From Amycolatopsis sp. WAC 01376 (lineage in GTDB: Bacteria > Actinomycetota > Actinomycetes > Mycobacteriales > Pseudonocardiaceae): a stretch of DNA of 64,000 nucleotides. The DNA is taken from positions 62,001-126,000 of the forward strand of contig NZ_QHKL01000005.1 in NCBI RefSeq assembly GCF_003947415.1, written 5' to 3'. Position numbers and translations under genes: made by a program. Each line of letters starts with the position of its first letter. Positions within the stretch are counted from its first letter, which is position 1. Shown piece by piece: positions 50,405 through 58,312 of this stretch. The notes under the pieces were generated by a model. The model did not search any database, was not told the DNA's origin, and was given only the letters and a program-made list of their open reading frames with translations.

Positions 50405-50633
50405 TGTCGACGTCCCCCTGGAGCTGTGATGTTCGCGCGAACCTTGCCAGCATGCCAGGAACGTGCCGGGAGGCAGGACCCGGCAGGGTGGTTTCCGGGG
50501 CGGTGTCGGTCACGTCGCCTGCTGGGCCGTTCAGCGGAACCCCGCCCCAACGGCTGCCCGGAAGTTCGTATCCCGGCCGGCCGTGGGCGCACTTTACTTC
50601 TCCGGTGTGGCCTGTTTTCGGGAAAGGGCGGCG

Positions 50634-51326
50634 ATGCGGGAAACCATCGGCGGACGCGGCGTGCTCGAAGGCGCGTTCGCGTTGCTCGAAGCACTCAACG
50701 AGCGCGGCGGGCAGGCCGGGCTGACGCAGCTCGTGCGGGCCACCGGGCTTCCGAAGACCACCGTGCACCGGCTCCTCGACCAGCTGGCCGACCTCGCCGA
50801 GGTCGAGCGGGCGGGCCGCGGCTACCGGATCGGTTCGCGGGTGTTCCGGCTCGGGCGGTTCTGGCAGCCCGAAATCCGCGACCTGGCCAAGGAGTGGCTG
50901 CCGGTGCTTTCGGCGCGGATGCGCGCGAGCCTGGTGCTCGTGGTCCCGAGAGAGGGCCGCGCGCTGGTGGCCGCGGGTGCCGTCCTGCCCGCCGACGAGG
51001 TGCCCGTGTCGCCGGGCAGCCCACTGCCGCCAGGGACCGCCGCCGGACGGCTCCTCGCCGCCCACCACTCCGCGCTCGCCGAACCGGACACCGACGCGCT
51101 GGAGATCCGCGCGGCCGGGTACGCCGCCGAGTCGGAGACCATCACGGCGGGGCTCGGCTGCGCCGCCGTCGGCATCAGGACCCCGGACGGCCGGGTCGGC
51201 GCGGCCCTCGCCGCCGTCCTCCCCGTCCGCCGCGATCCGGTTTCCGCGGTCGCCGGTTTGGCGAGCACCGCACGCTCGTTCAGCGCCGCGCTCTCTCACC
51301 TCGTGAGCGGTACGGACGGTCAGTGA
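50634..51326 (+). CDS. IclR-family regulator
   Basis: A 230-residue protein: the N-terminal winged HTH (GVLEGAFALLEALNERGGQAGLTQLVRATGLPKTTVHRLLDQLAD, about 9-53) and a C-terminal effector domain, somewhat short for the family. ATG 50634 follows GGGAAAGGG. The 229-base gap to the divergent kinase gene holds the promoters of both. Its ligand and targets are unknown. Confidence 0.85.
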   Translation: MRETIGGRGVLEGAFALLEALNERGGQAGLTQLVRATGLPKTTVHRLLDQLADLAEVERAGRGYRIGSRVFRLGRFWQPEIRDLAKEWLPVLSARMRASLVLVVPREGRALVAAGAVLPADEVPVSPGSPLPPGTAAGRLLAAHHSALAEPDTDALEIRAAGYAAESETITAGLGCAAVGIRTPDGRVGAALAAVLPVRRDPVSAVAGLASTARSFSAALSHLVSGTDGQ

Positions 51327-51372
51327 GGGGCGGCTTTCGCGACACGCCAGATCGGCTCGCACCACGGCCCGA

Positions 51373-51427
51373 TGCCCCCAATGTGGCATTGGGGACGCTG
51401 ACCGTCCCCAATGCCACATTGGGGGCA
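51373..51427. terminator. Perfect 24-bp hairpin with seven-base loop
   Basis: Arms 51373-51396 and 51404-51427 are exact complements around GCTGACC, core CCCCCAATGTGGCATTGGGG. It separates the convergent IclR and TetR genes and shares its core with the hairpin at 54197. Confidence 0.68.
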
Positions 51428-51472
51428 GGCCCGGCTTTCGCAGCCCGCCCAAGGCGTGTCCCTTGTGGACAC

Positions 51473-52024
51473 TCAGGTACTTCCGGCAGGACGAAGCAGC
51501 GCCAGGCTGCGTTCGGCTTCCGCGACGGCGGAGCCGCGCTCGACGTGGCCGTCGATCACGAGTGTGGCCAACCCGTGCAGCAGGCACCAGAGCGTGACGG
51601 CGAACCCGCCCGGATCGTGCCGCTCCCCCACCCGGTCGGCCAGCACCGCGCAGGTCGCCCGATGCGCCTCGGCCAGTTCCGGGTATGCGGCGCGGTCACC
51701 GATTCCGGCACCGGCCATCAGGCGGTACAACGCCGGATTCTCCAGCGCGAAGCCGAGGTAGGACTGCCCGAGCACGGTCACCGTCCCGGCGCCGCAGCCA
51801 CGCAGGCAACCCTGCAACTCGCCGTGCCCTTCCAGCGCGACCGCCACCAGCAGCGCGTCCTTGTCGCGGAAATGCCGGTACGGCGCCGCGGTGGACGCGC
51901 CCACCTTCGCGACCGCGCCGCGCAGGCTCACCCCCTCGGGACCTCGTTCGACGAGGAGTTCCCGTGCGGCGAGGACGAGCGCACGACGGAGATCCCCGTG
52001 GTGATAGGCACGTTTGATGATCAT
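51473..52024 (-). CDS. TetR-family regulator (WHG type)
   Basis: A 183-residue protein with the HTH GDLRRALVLAARELLVERGPEGVSLRGAVAKVGASTAAPYRHFRDKDALL at residues 10-58 and a short ligand domain. The start ATG 52024 lies 41 bases from the end of the next TetR gene upstream, so the two may share a transcript. Its targets are unknown. Confidence 0.85.
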   Translation of the reverse strand: MIIKRAYHHGDLRRALVLAARELLVERGPEGVSLRGAVAKVGASTAAPYRHFRDKDALLVAVALEGHGELQGCLRGCGAGTVTVLGQSYLGFALENPALYRLMAGAGIGDRAAYPELAEAHRATCAVLADRVGERHDPGGFAVTLWCLLHGLATLVIDGHVERGSAVAEAERSLALLRPAGST

Positions 52025-52065
52025 GGCGGACCCCCCAGCCCTTGATGCCACGCGAACGCCCCACC

Positions 52066-52674
52066 TTAACCGGTCCGGGACCGCCCGTGAGCACCACAGA
52101 GCCGCAGCACGCTCTCGGCGAGCGCGTCGACGCCGTCCTCGAACGTCATCTGCTTCGCGTCCACAGCCTGTCCGGCGGCATGGCCGAGCGCCACGATCGC
52201 GGTGATGAGCCAGGGATTCGCGAGTGCCTGGTCGAACTCCCCCGACGCCTTGCCACGGGTGAGCAGCCGGTCCAGATGATCGGACACCGCCGAATGACGG
52301 GCCCGGTCGGCTTCGGGATCGTTCTCCTCGGTGGCGCCGGCGGGCAGGAGGGGATAGCGCCGGAACGTCCGCCACCCGACGTCGAGCAAGCGAAGCAGGG
52401 CGTCGGCGGCGGGGCCTTCGTCGAGACGCGCGGCGTCCATCTCGCTCGCGGCTTCCTCGGACACCGCGTCGATCACCGCAGTCAGGAGCGCTTCCCGGGT
52501 CTTGAAGTGCGCGTAGACGGTCTGCCTGCTCACCCCGGCCGCCGTCGCGATGTCTTCGACGCTCGCGGCACCTCGCGTACCGAGGATTTCCTTGGCGGCA
52601 GCGAGGATCGAGGCAGCACTGCGGTCGGCATCGGTCCGCCGTCGCCTCCGACGGCCCGCGGCTATCTCAGACAT
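52066..52674 (-). CDS. TetR-family regulator
   Basis: A 202-residue protein starting MSEIAAGRRRRRRTDAD, then the HTH ASILAAAKEILGTRGAASVEDIATAAGVSRQTVYAHFKTREALL (about 23-66). Two related palindromes, one over its own start codon and one over the start of the divergent DUF1772 gene, are likely operators. It therefore probably represses itself and the DUF1772-CMD pair. Confidence 0.87.
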   Translation of the reverse strand: MSEIAAGRRRRRRTDADRSAASILAAAKEILGTRGAASVEDIATAAGVSRQTVYAHFKTREALLTAVIDAVSEEAASEMDAARLDEGPAADALLRLLDVGWRTFRRYPLLPAGATEENDPEADRARHSAVSDHLDRLLTRGKASGEFDQALANPWLITAIVALGHAAGQAVDAKQMTFEDGVDALAESVLRLCGAHGRSRTG

Positions 52675-52683
52675 GTTGTCAAG
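52667..52683. promoter_or_regulatory. TetR operator over the regulator start
   Basis: GACATGTTGTC with flanking bases forms a second, weaker copy of the palindrome at 52703-52719. Centres are 36 bases apart. Confidence 0.5.
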
Positions 52684-52702
52684 CTTAACCCAGGCCGCTA
52701 TG

Positions 52703-52719
52703 TTTGACAGCATGTCAAA
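52703..52719. promoter_or_regulatory. TetR operator TTTGACA-GCA-TGTCAAA
   Basis: A perfect 7-3-7 palindrome that covers the ATG at 52712 of the DUF1772 gene. Confidence 0.6.
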
Positions 52720-53182
52720 TTTAAGGTCGGGTCTGGTCACCGGCGTCGCCCTCTTGTCGACGGGTCTGCTCGCGGGGGCGTTCGGCTATGGCGTGGTCAA
52801 TGTCGCGGCCACCTTCGACGTCGTCCCGCTCGACGTGCGGTTGACCTTCCACACCGCGCTCATGCAGCGGAACGGCGTCGTCATGCAGACCGCGATGGCG
52901 CTCGCGGCGGTCAGTTCCGCCGCGCTCGCCTTCCTGAACCGCGGACGGACCCGGCAACTGGCCGGAATCGCCGCGGTCCTGGTCGTGACGTCGTTTCTGG
53001 TCACCCGCTTCGGCAACGTCCCGATCAACGGCCGGATCAAGGTCTGGGCCGTCACCTCGGCACCCGCCGACCACGCGGCGATCCTCGATCGCTGGGAGAC
53101 CTACAACGTCATCCGAACCGTCGCCGCGCTCACCGCTTTCGTGCTCATCATCGTCGCTTCACGACTCGACCGCGTGCACTGA
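52712..53182 (+). CDS. DUF1772 (anthrone oxygenase-like) membrane protein
   Basis: A 156-residue protein with about four membrane helices; VVPLDVRLTFHTALMQRNGVVMQTAMAL and NVPINGRIKVWAVTSAPADHAAILDRWETYNVIRT are the DUF1772 pattern. A second ATG at 52700 is in frame; the shorter form is preferred because the operator covers this region. It is followed 17 bases on by the CMD-like gene and is divergent from the TetR gene that probably controls it. Confidence 0.82.
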   Translation: MSNLRSGLVTGVALLSTGLLAGAFGYGVVNVAATFDVVPLDVRLTFHTALMQRNGVVMQTAMALAAVSSAALAFLNRGRTRQLAGIAAVLVVTSFLVTRFGNVPINGRIKVWAVTSAPADHAAILDRWETYNVIRTVAALTAFVLIIVASRLDRVH

Positions 53183-53199
53183 CCCGAAAGGTCCCCACC

Positions 53200-54174
53200 A
53201 TGCTCTTCCGTCACATCACGCCGATTTCCCCCGAGGACGCGACCGGTCCGGTGGCCGCCGTCTACCGGCAAGTCGACACCGAGTTCAGCAGTATCGGGCC
53301 GGCGGTCCGGATGCTCTCCCCCGCACCGGAACTGCTCGCCCCGTGCTGGGCGCTGCTGCGCGAGTCGCTCGTGGCGGGCACGGTTCCCCGATGGCGCAAG
53401 GAGATCGTCACGGTATCCGTTTCACAGCGCAACGACTGCGCCTACGACACCGCCGGGCATCTGGTCTTCCTGCGCCTGGCAGGCGGCGAGGACGCCGCGG
53501 ACGCGTTGGAACACGGCAAGGAACCGGCGGACGAGGACCTCGCCGCGCTCGCCCGCTGGGCGCGATCGGGCGGACCACAGCCCTTCCCCGCCCGAGAAGC
53601 ACCGGAATACCTCGGAACAGCACTCGCGTTGCACTTCATCAACCGGATGGTCCTGGTGCTGCTGAACGAAAAGCTCCTTCCGGGCGCTATGAGCGACGAC
53701 GTCCCCGCCGCCTTCGACGGCGCGCCGATCGCCCGCGCGATACACCGCGAACGAACCAACGGCGACAGCCTTTCCCTGCTCGACGAAGTCCCGTCCACCG
53801 GACTACCCGCTTGGGCGGGCACCAGCGCCGTCGGCCCCGCCTACGCCGCGCTGTCGCGCGCGGCCGAGCGCGGAGGCGGCCTCCTGTCCGAACCGGCCCA
53901 GTCCGTCGTGCGTGAAACGATCGCGCGCCATCGGCGGTCCGCCCTGGACGGCGACCGCGGCCTGCTCACCGACTCCCTCGCCGCCCTGGTCCCGGCCGAC
54001 CGCGCGGGCGCGACCCTCGCCGTGCTGGCCGGCGTCGCGCCGGACCGGATCACCGAAACCGACGTGAAGACCTGGCGTGCGGGCGGGTACACCGACCACT
54101 GCTTCGTCCATCTCCTGGCGTTCGGCGCCATCATCGCGGTCCAGCTCGTCGAAGGCGAACTCACGGGAGCGTGA
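53200..54174 (+). CDS. AhpD/carboxymuconolactone decarboxylase-like protein
   Basis: A 324-residue mostly helical protein. RWRKEIVTVSVSQRNDCAYDTAGHLVFLRL near residue 67 resembles the AhpD-like core with Cys-x-x-x-x-x-His spacing, but the usual C-x-x-C is missing. The second half repeats the general shape weakly. It follows the DUF1772 gene, and both are likely controlled by the same TetR. Catalytic activity is uncertain. Confidence 0.7.
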   Translation: MLFRHITPISPEDATGPVAAVYRQVDTEFSSIGPAVRMLSPAPELLAPCWALLRESLVAGTVPRWRKEIVTVSVSQRNDCAYDTAGHLVFLRLAGGEDAADALEHGKEPADEDLAALARWARSGGPQPFPAREAPEYLGTALALHFINRMVLVLLNEKLLPGAMSDDVPAAFDGAPIARAIHRERTNGDSLSLLDEVPSTGLPAWAGTSAVGPAYAALSRAAERGGGLLSEPAQSVVRETIARHRRSALDGDRGLLTDSLAALVPADRAGATLAVLAGVAPDRITETDVKTWRAGGYTDHCFVHLLAFGAIIAVQLVEGELTGA

Positions 54175-54196
54175 CCGCGCGGGAACTGCACTGCGA

Positions 54197-54253
54197 GTGC
54201 TCCCAATGTGGCATTGGGGACACTCGGCGTCCCCAATGCCACATTGGGAGCAC
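54197..54253. terminator. Perfect 25-bp hairpin with seven-base loop
   Basis: Arms 54197-54221 and 54229-54253 are exact complements around ACTCGGC. It separates the convergent AhpD-like gene and the flavoprotein gene, and shares the CCCAATGTGGCATTGGGG core of the hairpin at 51373. Confidence 0.68.
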
Positions 54254-54257
54254 CGGA

Positions 54258-56000
54258 TCAGCGACCTCTGACCACTTCGTTCGCCGCGACATATCCGAAG
54301 GTCATCGCCGGCCCGATCGTCGAACCGGCGCCCGCGTAGCTGTTGCCCATCACCGCCGCGCTGGCGTTCCCGGCGGCGTACAGGCCGGCGATGACCGAGC
54401 CGTCCGCCCGCAGGACTCGCGCCCGCGCGTCGGTGCGCATCCCGCCCTTGGTGCCGAGGTCGCCAGGGACGATCTTGAACGCGTAGAACGGCGGCGCCCA
54501 GAGCGGGGCGAGGCAAGAGTTCGGCAGGACGTGCGGGTCGGTGTAGTAGTGGTCGTAGACACTGGCACCCCGGCGGAAGTCACTGTCCACACCGGACAGT
54601 GCCTGTCCGTTGAACCGGTTGACCGTGGCGCGCAACGCCTGCGGCGGGACACCGATCGCGGTGCCGAGCGACTCCACGGTCCACGCCTTCTTGACCGCGC
54701 CCGCCGAGTACCACTCGTCGGGCAAGGGCAGCAGCGGTGCGACGTCACGGAAGAGATACCGGTTGCGGTAGTGCTGGTCGACGACCAGCCACGCCGGGAT
54801 GGCCGGCGACGTCGGGTTGCGGTCGTACATCGTGTGCACGACGTCGCTGTACGGCGCCGCTTCGTTGACGAATCGCTTGCCAGCCGCGTCCACCATCAGC
54901 CCGCCGGGCAGGGTCCGCTCGGCGAGGCAGAAGTACGGTTCGCCGGGCAGCGGGATCGCCGGTCCCCACCAGGCGTCGTCCATCAGGTCCAGTGCAGCTC
55001 CGGCACGTTTTCCCGCCAGGATCCCGTCGCCGGTGTTCGACCGGGCACCGACCGTCCACTGTGTACCGATCGGCTGACGCTGGTATTCCGCCCGCATGGC
55101 GGCGTTGTGCTCGAACCCGCCCGAGCCGACGATGACACCGCGCCGGGCCTTCACCACGCCCGTGGCGACGGTCACGCCGGTGACCTTCCCGTTCTCGATG
55201 ACGAGATCGGTCAACGGCGTGTTCAGCCAGACCGGGACACCGGCACGCTGCAACCCCGCCCGCAGTCCCGCGGCGAGCGACTGGCCCATGGTGAGCGGCT
55301 TCTGCCCGGCGAGCGCGGCGGCCGTGCCGCGGGCGAGGCAAGCGGCCGCCACCGCGGCGCCCTTCGGATTGACCGCGGCCAGCGCGAGCCATTTGTAGTC
55401 GGCGCTGAAGACGACCATCCCCGCGGGCGTCGCGAGGTAGGGCGGGTTCAGGTTGGCCAGTTCGGCCCCGAGGATGTTCCCGTCGAGCTGCTCGGGCTCG
55501 ATCGAGCGGCCGTCCGGCATCCCGCCTGGCAGTTCCGGGTAGTAGTCGCTGTAGCCCTCCATCCACCGGAACCGCAGCGGGCTGTTGGCCATCACGAACG
55601 ACAGCATCGCCGGGCCGTTGGCGAGGAACGCCTGTTGCCGCGAGGCGGGGATCGACGGGCCGACCACGGCGGCCAAATACCGTGCGGCCTGCTCCGGGGT
55701 GTCGCGGACGCCGGCCGCGGCCAGCACCGCGTTGCACGGAATCCAGATCCCCGCCCCCGAACGGGCGGCCGAGCCACCGAATTTCGCCGCTTTCTCCAGC
55801 ACCACGCAACTGAGCCCGCGGTTGGCCGCGGTCAGCGCGGCGGTCATCCCCGCCGCACCCGCCCCGGCCACGACGACGTCGTATTCGCCGAGCACCGCGG
55901 CCTCGGCCGACGCCGTCCCGGCGAACGGCAGTCCCGAAGCGAGCGCGATCCCTGTGCCACGCAGCATCTGACGCCGGGACAGGTGAAAATCGGGACCCAT
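54258..56000 (-). CDS. Tat-exported 3-oxosteroid 1-dehydrogenase-like flavoprotein
   Basis: A 580-residue FAD protein of the fumarate reductase/KstD group. A twin-arginine signal (SRRQMLRG then a hydrophobic stretch ending ASA) starts the protein at residue 8. DVVVAGAGAAGMTAAL (about 42-57) is the FAD site, and the C-terminal GNSYAGAGSTIGPAMTFGY matches the catalytic Tyr-Gly region of 3-ketosteroid delta1-dehydrogenases. ATG 56000 follows GAGGAGG. Steroid activity is inferred; the Tat signal is unusual for cytosolic KstD. A KstR-type motif lies upstream. Confidence 0.83.
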   Translation of the reverse strand: MGPDFHLSRRQMLRGTGIALASGLPFAGTASAEAAVLGEYDVVVAGAGAAGMTAALTAANRGLSCVVLEKAAKFGGSAARSGAGIWIPCNAVLAAAGVRDTPEQAARYLAAVVGPSIPASRQQAFLANGPAMLSFVMANSPLRFRWMEGYSDYYPELPGGMPDGRSIEPEQLDGNILGAELANLNPPYLATPAGMVVFSADYKWLALAAVNPKGAAVAAACLARGTAAALAGQKPLTMGQSLAAGLRAGLQRAGVPVWLNTPLTDLVIENGKVTGVTVATGVVKARRGVIVGSGGFEHNAAMRAEYQRQPIGTQWTVGARSNTGDGILAGKRAGAALDLMDDAWWGPAIPLPGEPYFCLAERTLPGGLMVDAAGKRFVNEAAPYSDVVHTMYDRNPTSPAIPAWLVVDQHYRNRYLFRDVAPLLPLPDEWYSAGAVKKAWTVESLGTAIGVPPQALRATVNRFNGQALSGVDSDFRRGASVYDHYYTDPHVLPNSCLAPLWAPPFYAFKIVPGDLGTKGGMRTDARARVLRADGSVIAGLYAAGNASAAVMGNSYAGAGSTIGPAMTFGYVAANEVVRGR

Positions 56001-56058
56001 GAATCCTCCTCGCGTGGGGGATCGAGCGAGGTCATGTTCTCCGGACGGCAGGCAAAAG

Positions 56059-56072
56059 TGAAACAAGTTCTA
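56059..56072. promoter_or_regulatory. KstR-type motif before the flavoprotein gene
   Basis: TGAAACAAGTTCTA fits T-N2-AAC-N2-GTT-N2-A, like the site at 48146-48159, and lies 59 bases before the start at 56000. Confidence 0.5.
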
Positions 56073-56132
56073 CCCGCTTGGAGCAGGCGGGAACGGCTTC
56101 GCTCGGCCGGTCACCTCAACCGGCGCGGGCAT

Positions 56133-57170
56133 TCAGCCCAGCGCGCGGACCAGGTCCAGCGCGCGGCCGAGGGTGGTGAGCCGATCCGCGACCGTCTCCC
56201 CCGCCGGGTACAGCCGGACCGTGTCCACCCCGGCGTCACGCCAGACGCGCAGCCGCCGTGCCACCATCGGCTCGGTGCCGATGAGCGTCGTGCCGAGCAC
56301 CATCTCGTCGGTCACCAGCGCGGCCGCGCCTTCCCGGTCGCCCGCCTGCCAGCGTTCCCGTACCGCGGCGGCGACTTCGGCCCAGCCTTGTCTGCTGTAG
56401 GCGTTGTTGTAGAAGTTCGTCTTCGCCGAACCCATCCCGCCGAGACTGAACGCGAGTTCGCCCTTGCGGCCCGCGACCATCCCGCGCAACTCGTCCTCGT
56501 CCGCGGCGAAGGCGACCTCGGCACCTTGGCAGACTTCGAGGTCCGACCGCGACCGGCCCGACTTCTCGAGTCCGGCGTCGAGATGCGAGAAGTAGGCCTC
56601 CGCGCCCTCAGGAACGAAACTGGTGCCCAACCAGCCGTCCGCGATCTCGCCGGTCAGCTCCAGCAGCTTCGGCGAGAGCGTCGCCAGATGGATCGGGATG
56701 TCCGGGTTCGGCGCGGCCGACAGCCGCATCGGCCTGCTCTCACCCGGCAGCGGGATCTCGAACTCCTTGCCGGAGAACGAGATCTTCTCCCCCGCGAACG
56801 CCTGGCGGATGATCGCGACCGTTTCCCGCATGCGCGTCAGCGGCCGGGCGAACGAAACGCCGTGGAGGCCTTCGATCACCTGCGGCCCCGAAGCGCCGAG
56901 CCCGAGGGCGAACCGGCCATCGGAGAGGTCCGAGAGCGTCAGCGCGGCCTGCGCGATCGCCACCGGGGTCCGGGTGCCGAGCTGGATGATCCCGGAGCCG
57001 AGCCGGATCCGCTCGGTCCGCGCGGCGAGGTAGCCGAGCACGGACGGCGCGTCCGAACCCCACGCCTCGGCGACCCAGCAGTCGTCGAGACCGAGTTTTT
57101 CCGCCTCCAGCACGAAGTCCAGCGTTTCCCGCCAGCCACGCGAGGCCTCGACCGTGGTCGCCGTCCGCAT
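56133..57170 (-). CDS. F420-dependent LLM oxidoreductase
   Basis: A 345-residue luciferase-like protein: LDDCWVAEAWGSDAPSVLGYLAARTERIRLGSGIIQLGTRTPVAIAQAALTLSDLSDGRFALGLGASGP is the LLM pattern of F420-dependent enzymes acting on bulky substrates. It overlaps the upstream SRPBCC stop (TGATG), so they are co-translated. With the KstD-like gene downstream on the same strand it may take part in steroid or lipid oxidation (inference). Confidence 0.83.
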   Translation of the reverse strand: MRTATTVEASRGWRETLDFVLEAEKLGLDDCWVAEAWGSDAPSVLGYLAARTERIRLGSGIIQLGTRTPVAIAQAALTLSDLSDGRFALGLGASGPQVIEGLHGVSFARPLTRMRETVAIIRQAFAGEKISFSGKEFEIPLPGESRPMRLSAAPNPDIPIHLATLSPKLLELTGEIADGWLGTSFVPEGAEAYFSHLDAGLEKSGRSRSDLEVCQGAEVAFAADEDELRGMVAGRKGELAFSLGGMGSAKTNFYNNAYSRQGWAEVAAAVRERWQAGDREGAAALVTDEMVLGTTLIGTEPMVARRLRVWRDAGVDTVRLYPAGETVADRLTTLGRALDLVRALG

Positions 57171-57688
57171 CAGGCGCCGCCGGCCTCTGCCCGCTCCTTG
57201 ATCGCGGCGAGGGTCCCGGTCATCGCGTTCTCGAACTCGCGCAACCGGACGAAGACGATCTTTTGCTCTTTGTCCGGCATCTGGTCGATGGCCAGCGAAA
57301 GCCCGGACCGCCCCGGCCCCATCTGCATCCACTGCCGGAGCTTGGTGCCGCCGTTCTCGGGTTCCAGCGTGAAGCGCCACACCGCGGTCGGCGTTTCGGG
57401 ATCCTGCACCGCCCAGGCGAAGACACGCGGCGCCTCGCATTCGACGACGTACGAGGTCGTCTCCCATTCGCCGAACGAGTCGTGCCTGCTGTGGCCGACG
57501 AACCGCCTGCCGACCGTGGCTTCACCGGCCGCGCCGTCGCACCATTCGACCGAGCGGACTTCCTGGCTCATCTCCGGCATCAGCCGCACGTCGGAGACGA
57601 TCGACCAGACCCGCTTCGGATCTGCGTCGACCCAGGCCTCGACCTCGACCGTCGGTTTGTCGGCGTACTTGGCGCCCGTCCACTCCAT
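57170..57688 (-). CDS. SRPBCC family protein
   Basis: A 172-residue START-like protein: KPTVEVEAWVDADPKRVWSIVSDVRLMPEMSQEVRSVEW and APRVFAWAVQDPETPTAVWRFTLEPENGGTKLRQWM. It probably binds a hydrophobic ligand and may hand it to the LLM enzyme with which it is co-translated. ATG 57688 follows GGGAGGG. Confidence 0.83.
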   Translation of the reverse strand: MEWTGAKYADKPTVEVEAWVDADPKRVWSIVSDVRLMPEMSQEVRSVEWCDGAAGEATVGRRFVGHSRHDSFGEWETTSYVVECEAPRVFAWAVQDPETPTAVWRFTLEPENGGTKLRQWMQMGPGRSGLSLAIDQMPDKEQKIVFVRLREFENAMTGTLAAIKERAEAGGA

Positions 57689-57736
57689 CGTGGTCGCCCT
57701 CCCGTGCTCGTGACCTCGATAGTTGCGTAGATGGAC

Positions 57737-58252
57737 TTACGTTGTCAAACCCTCCTGCGCGGCGAAGCGGCGCACCACGTCAGGCCGGTTCGCGAGCTTC
57801 GGCGGGTACCCGGACCCCAGTCGTGCCCTGGTGTTCTCGGCGGTGAGCGGCGTGGCGCAGTGCGCGCAGACGACCTCGGCGTGCGTATCGCGCCCGCAGG
57901 TCTCGTGATGGAGGACGATCGGCGGCCCGGCCTCCTCGGCGAGCCAGCGGTCGCCCCAGCGCGACATCGCCGCGAGCACACCGTAGAAATCCGCGCCCTT
58001 CTCGGTCAGGACGTAGTCGTAACGGACCGGGTCGGCCTGGTAGGCGCGCTTTTCCAGCAACCCCTCCCCGACCAGGCGGCGCAGCCGGTCGGCGAGGGTG
58101 TTCCGCGCGATACCGAGCTCCTGCTGGAACTCGTCGAACCGGCGGATCCCGTAGAAGGCCTCCCGCAGGACCAGCGGCGTCCACCAGTCGCCGAGCAGGT
58201 CCATGGTGCGCGCGATCGAACACGGCCACTGCGCGAACGAAGTCCGTTTCAT
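57737..58252 (-). CDS. HxlR-family regulator with Cys-rich tail
   Basis: A 171-residue protein: CSIARTMDLLGDWWTPLVLREAFYGIRRFDEFQQELGIARNTLADRLRRLVGEGLLEK is the HxlR winged helix. The C-terminal 55 residues carry HETCGRDTHAEVVCAHCATPL, which could bind zinc and is not part of ordinary HxlR proteins. It lies just upstream of the SRPBCC-LLM-KstD genes on the same strand and could control them. Confidence 0.85.
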   Translation of the reverse strand: MKRTSFAQWPCSIARTMDLLGDWWTPLVLREAFYGIRRFDEFQQELGIARNTLADRLRRLVGEGLLEKRAYQADPVRYDYVLTEKGADFYGVLAAMSRWGDRWLAEEAGPPIVLHHETCGRDTHAEVVCAHCATPLTAENTRARLGSGYPPKLANRPDVVRRFAAQEGLTT

Positions 58253-58312
58253 GCCCGCGAGCCTACGCCCGGCGAAATTGATCCGGTCATTCCTCCACCT
58301 ATTCTCCGGCGC

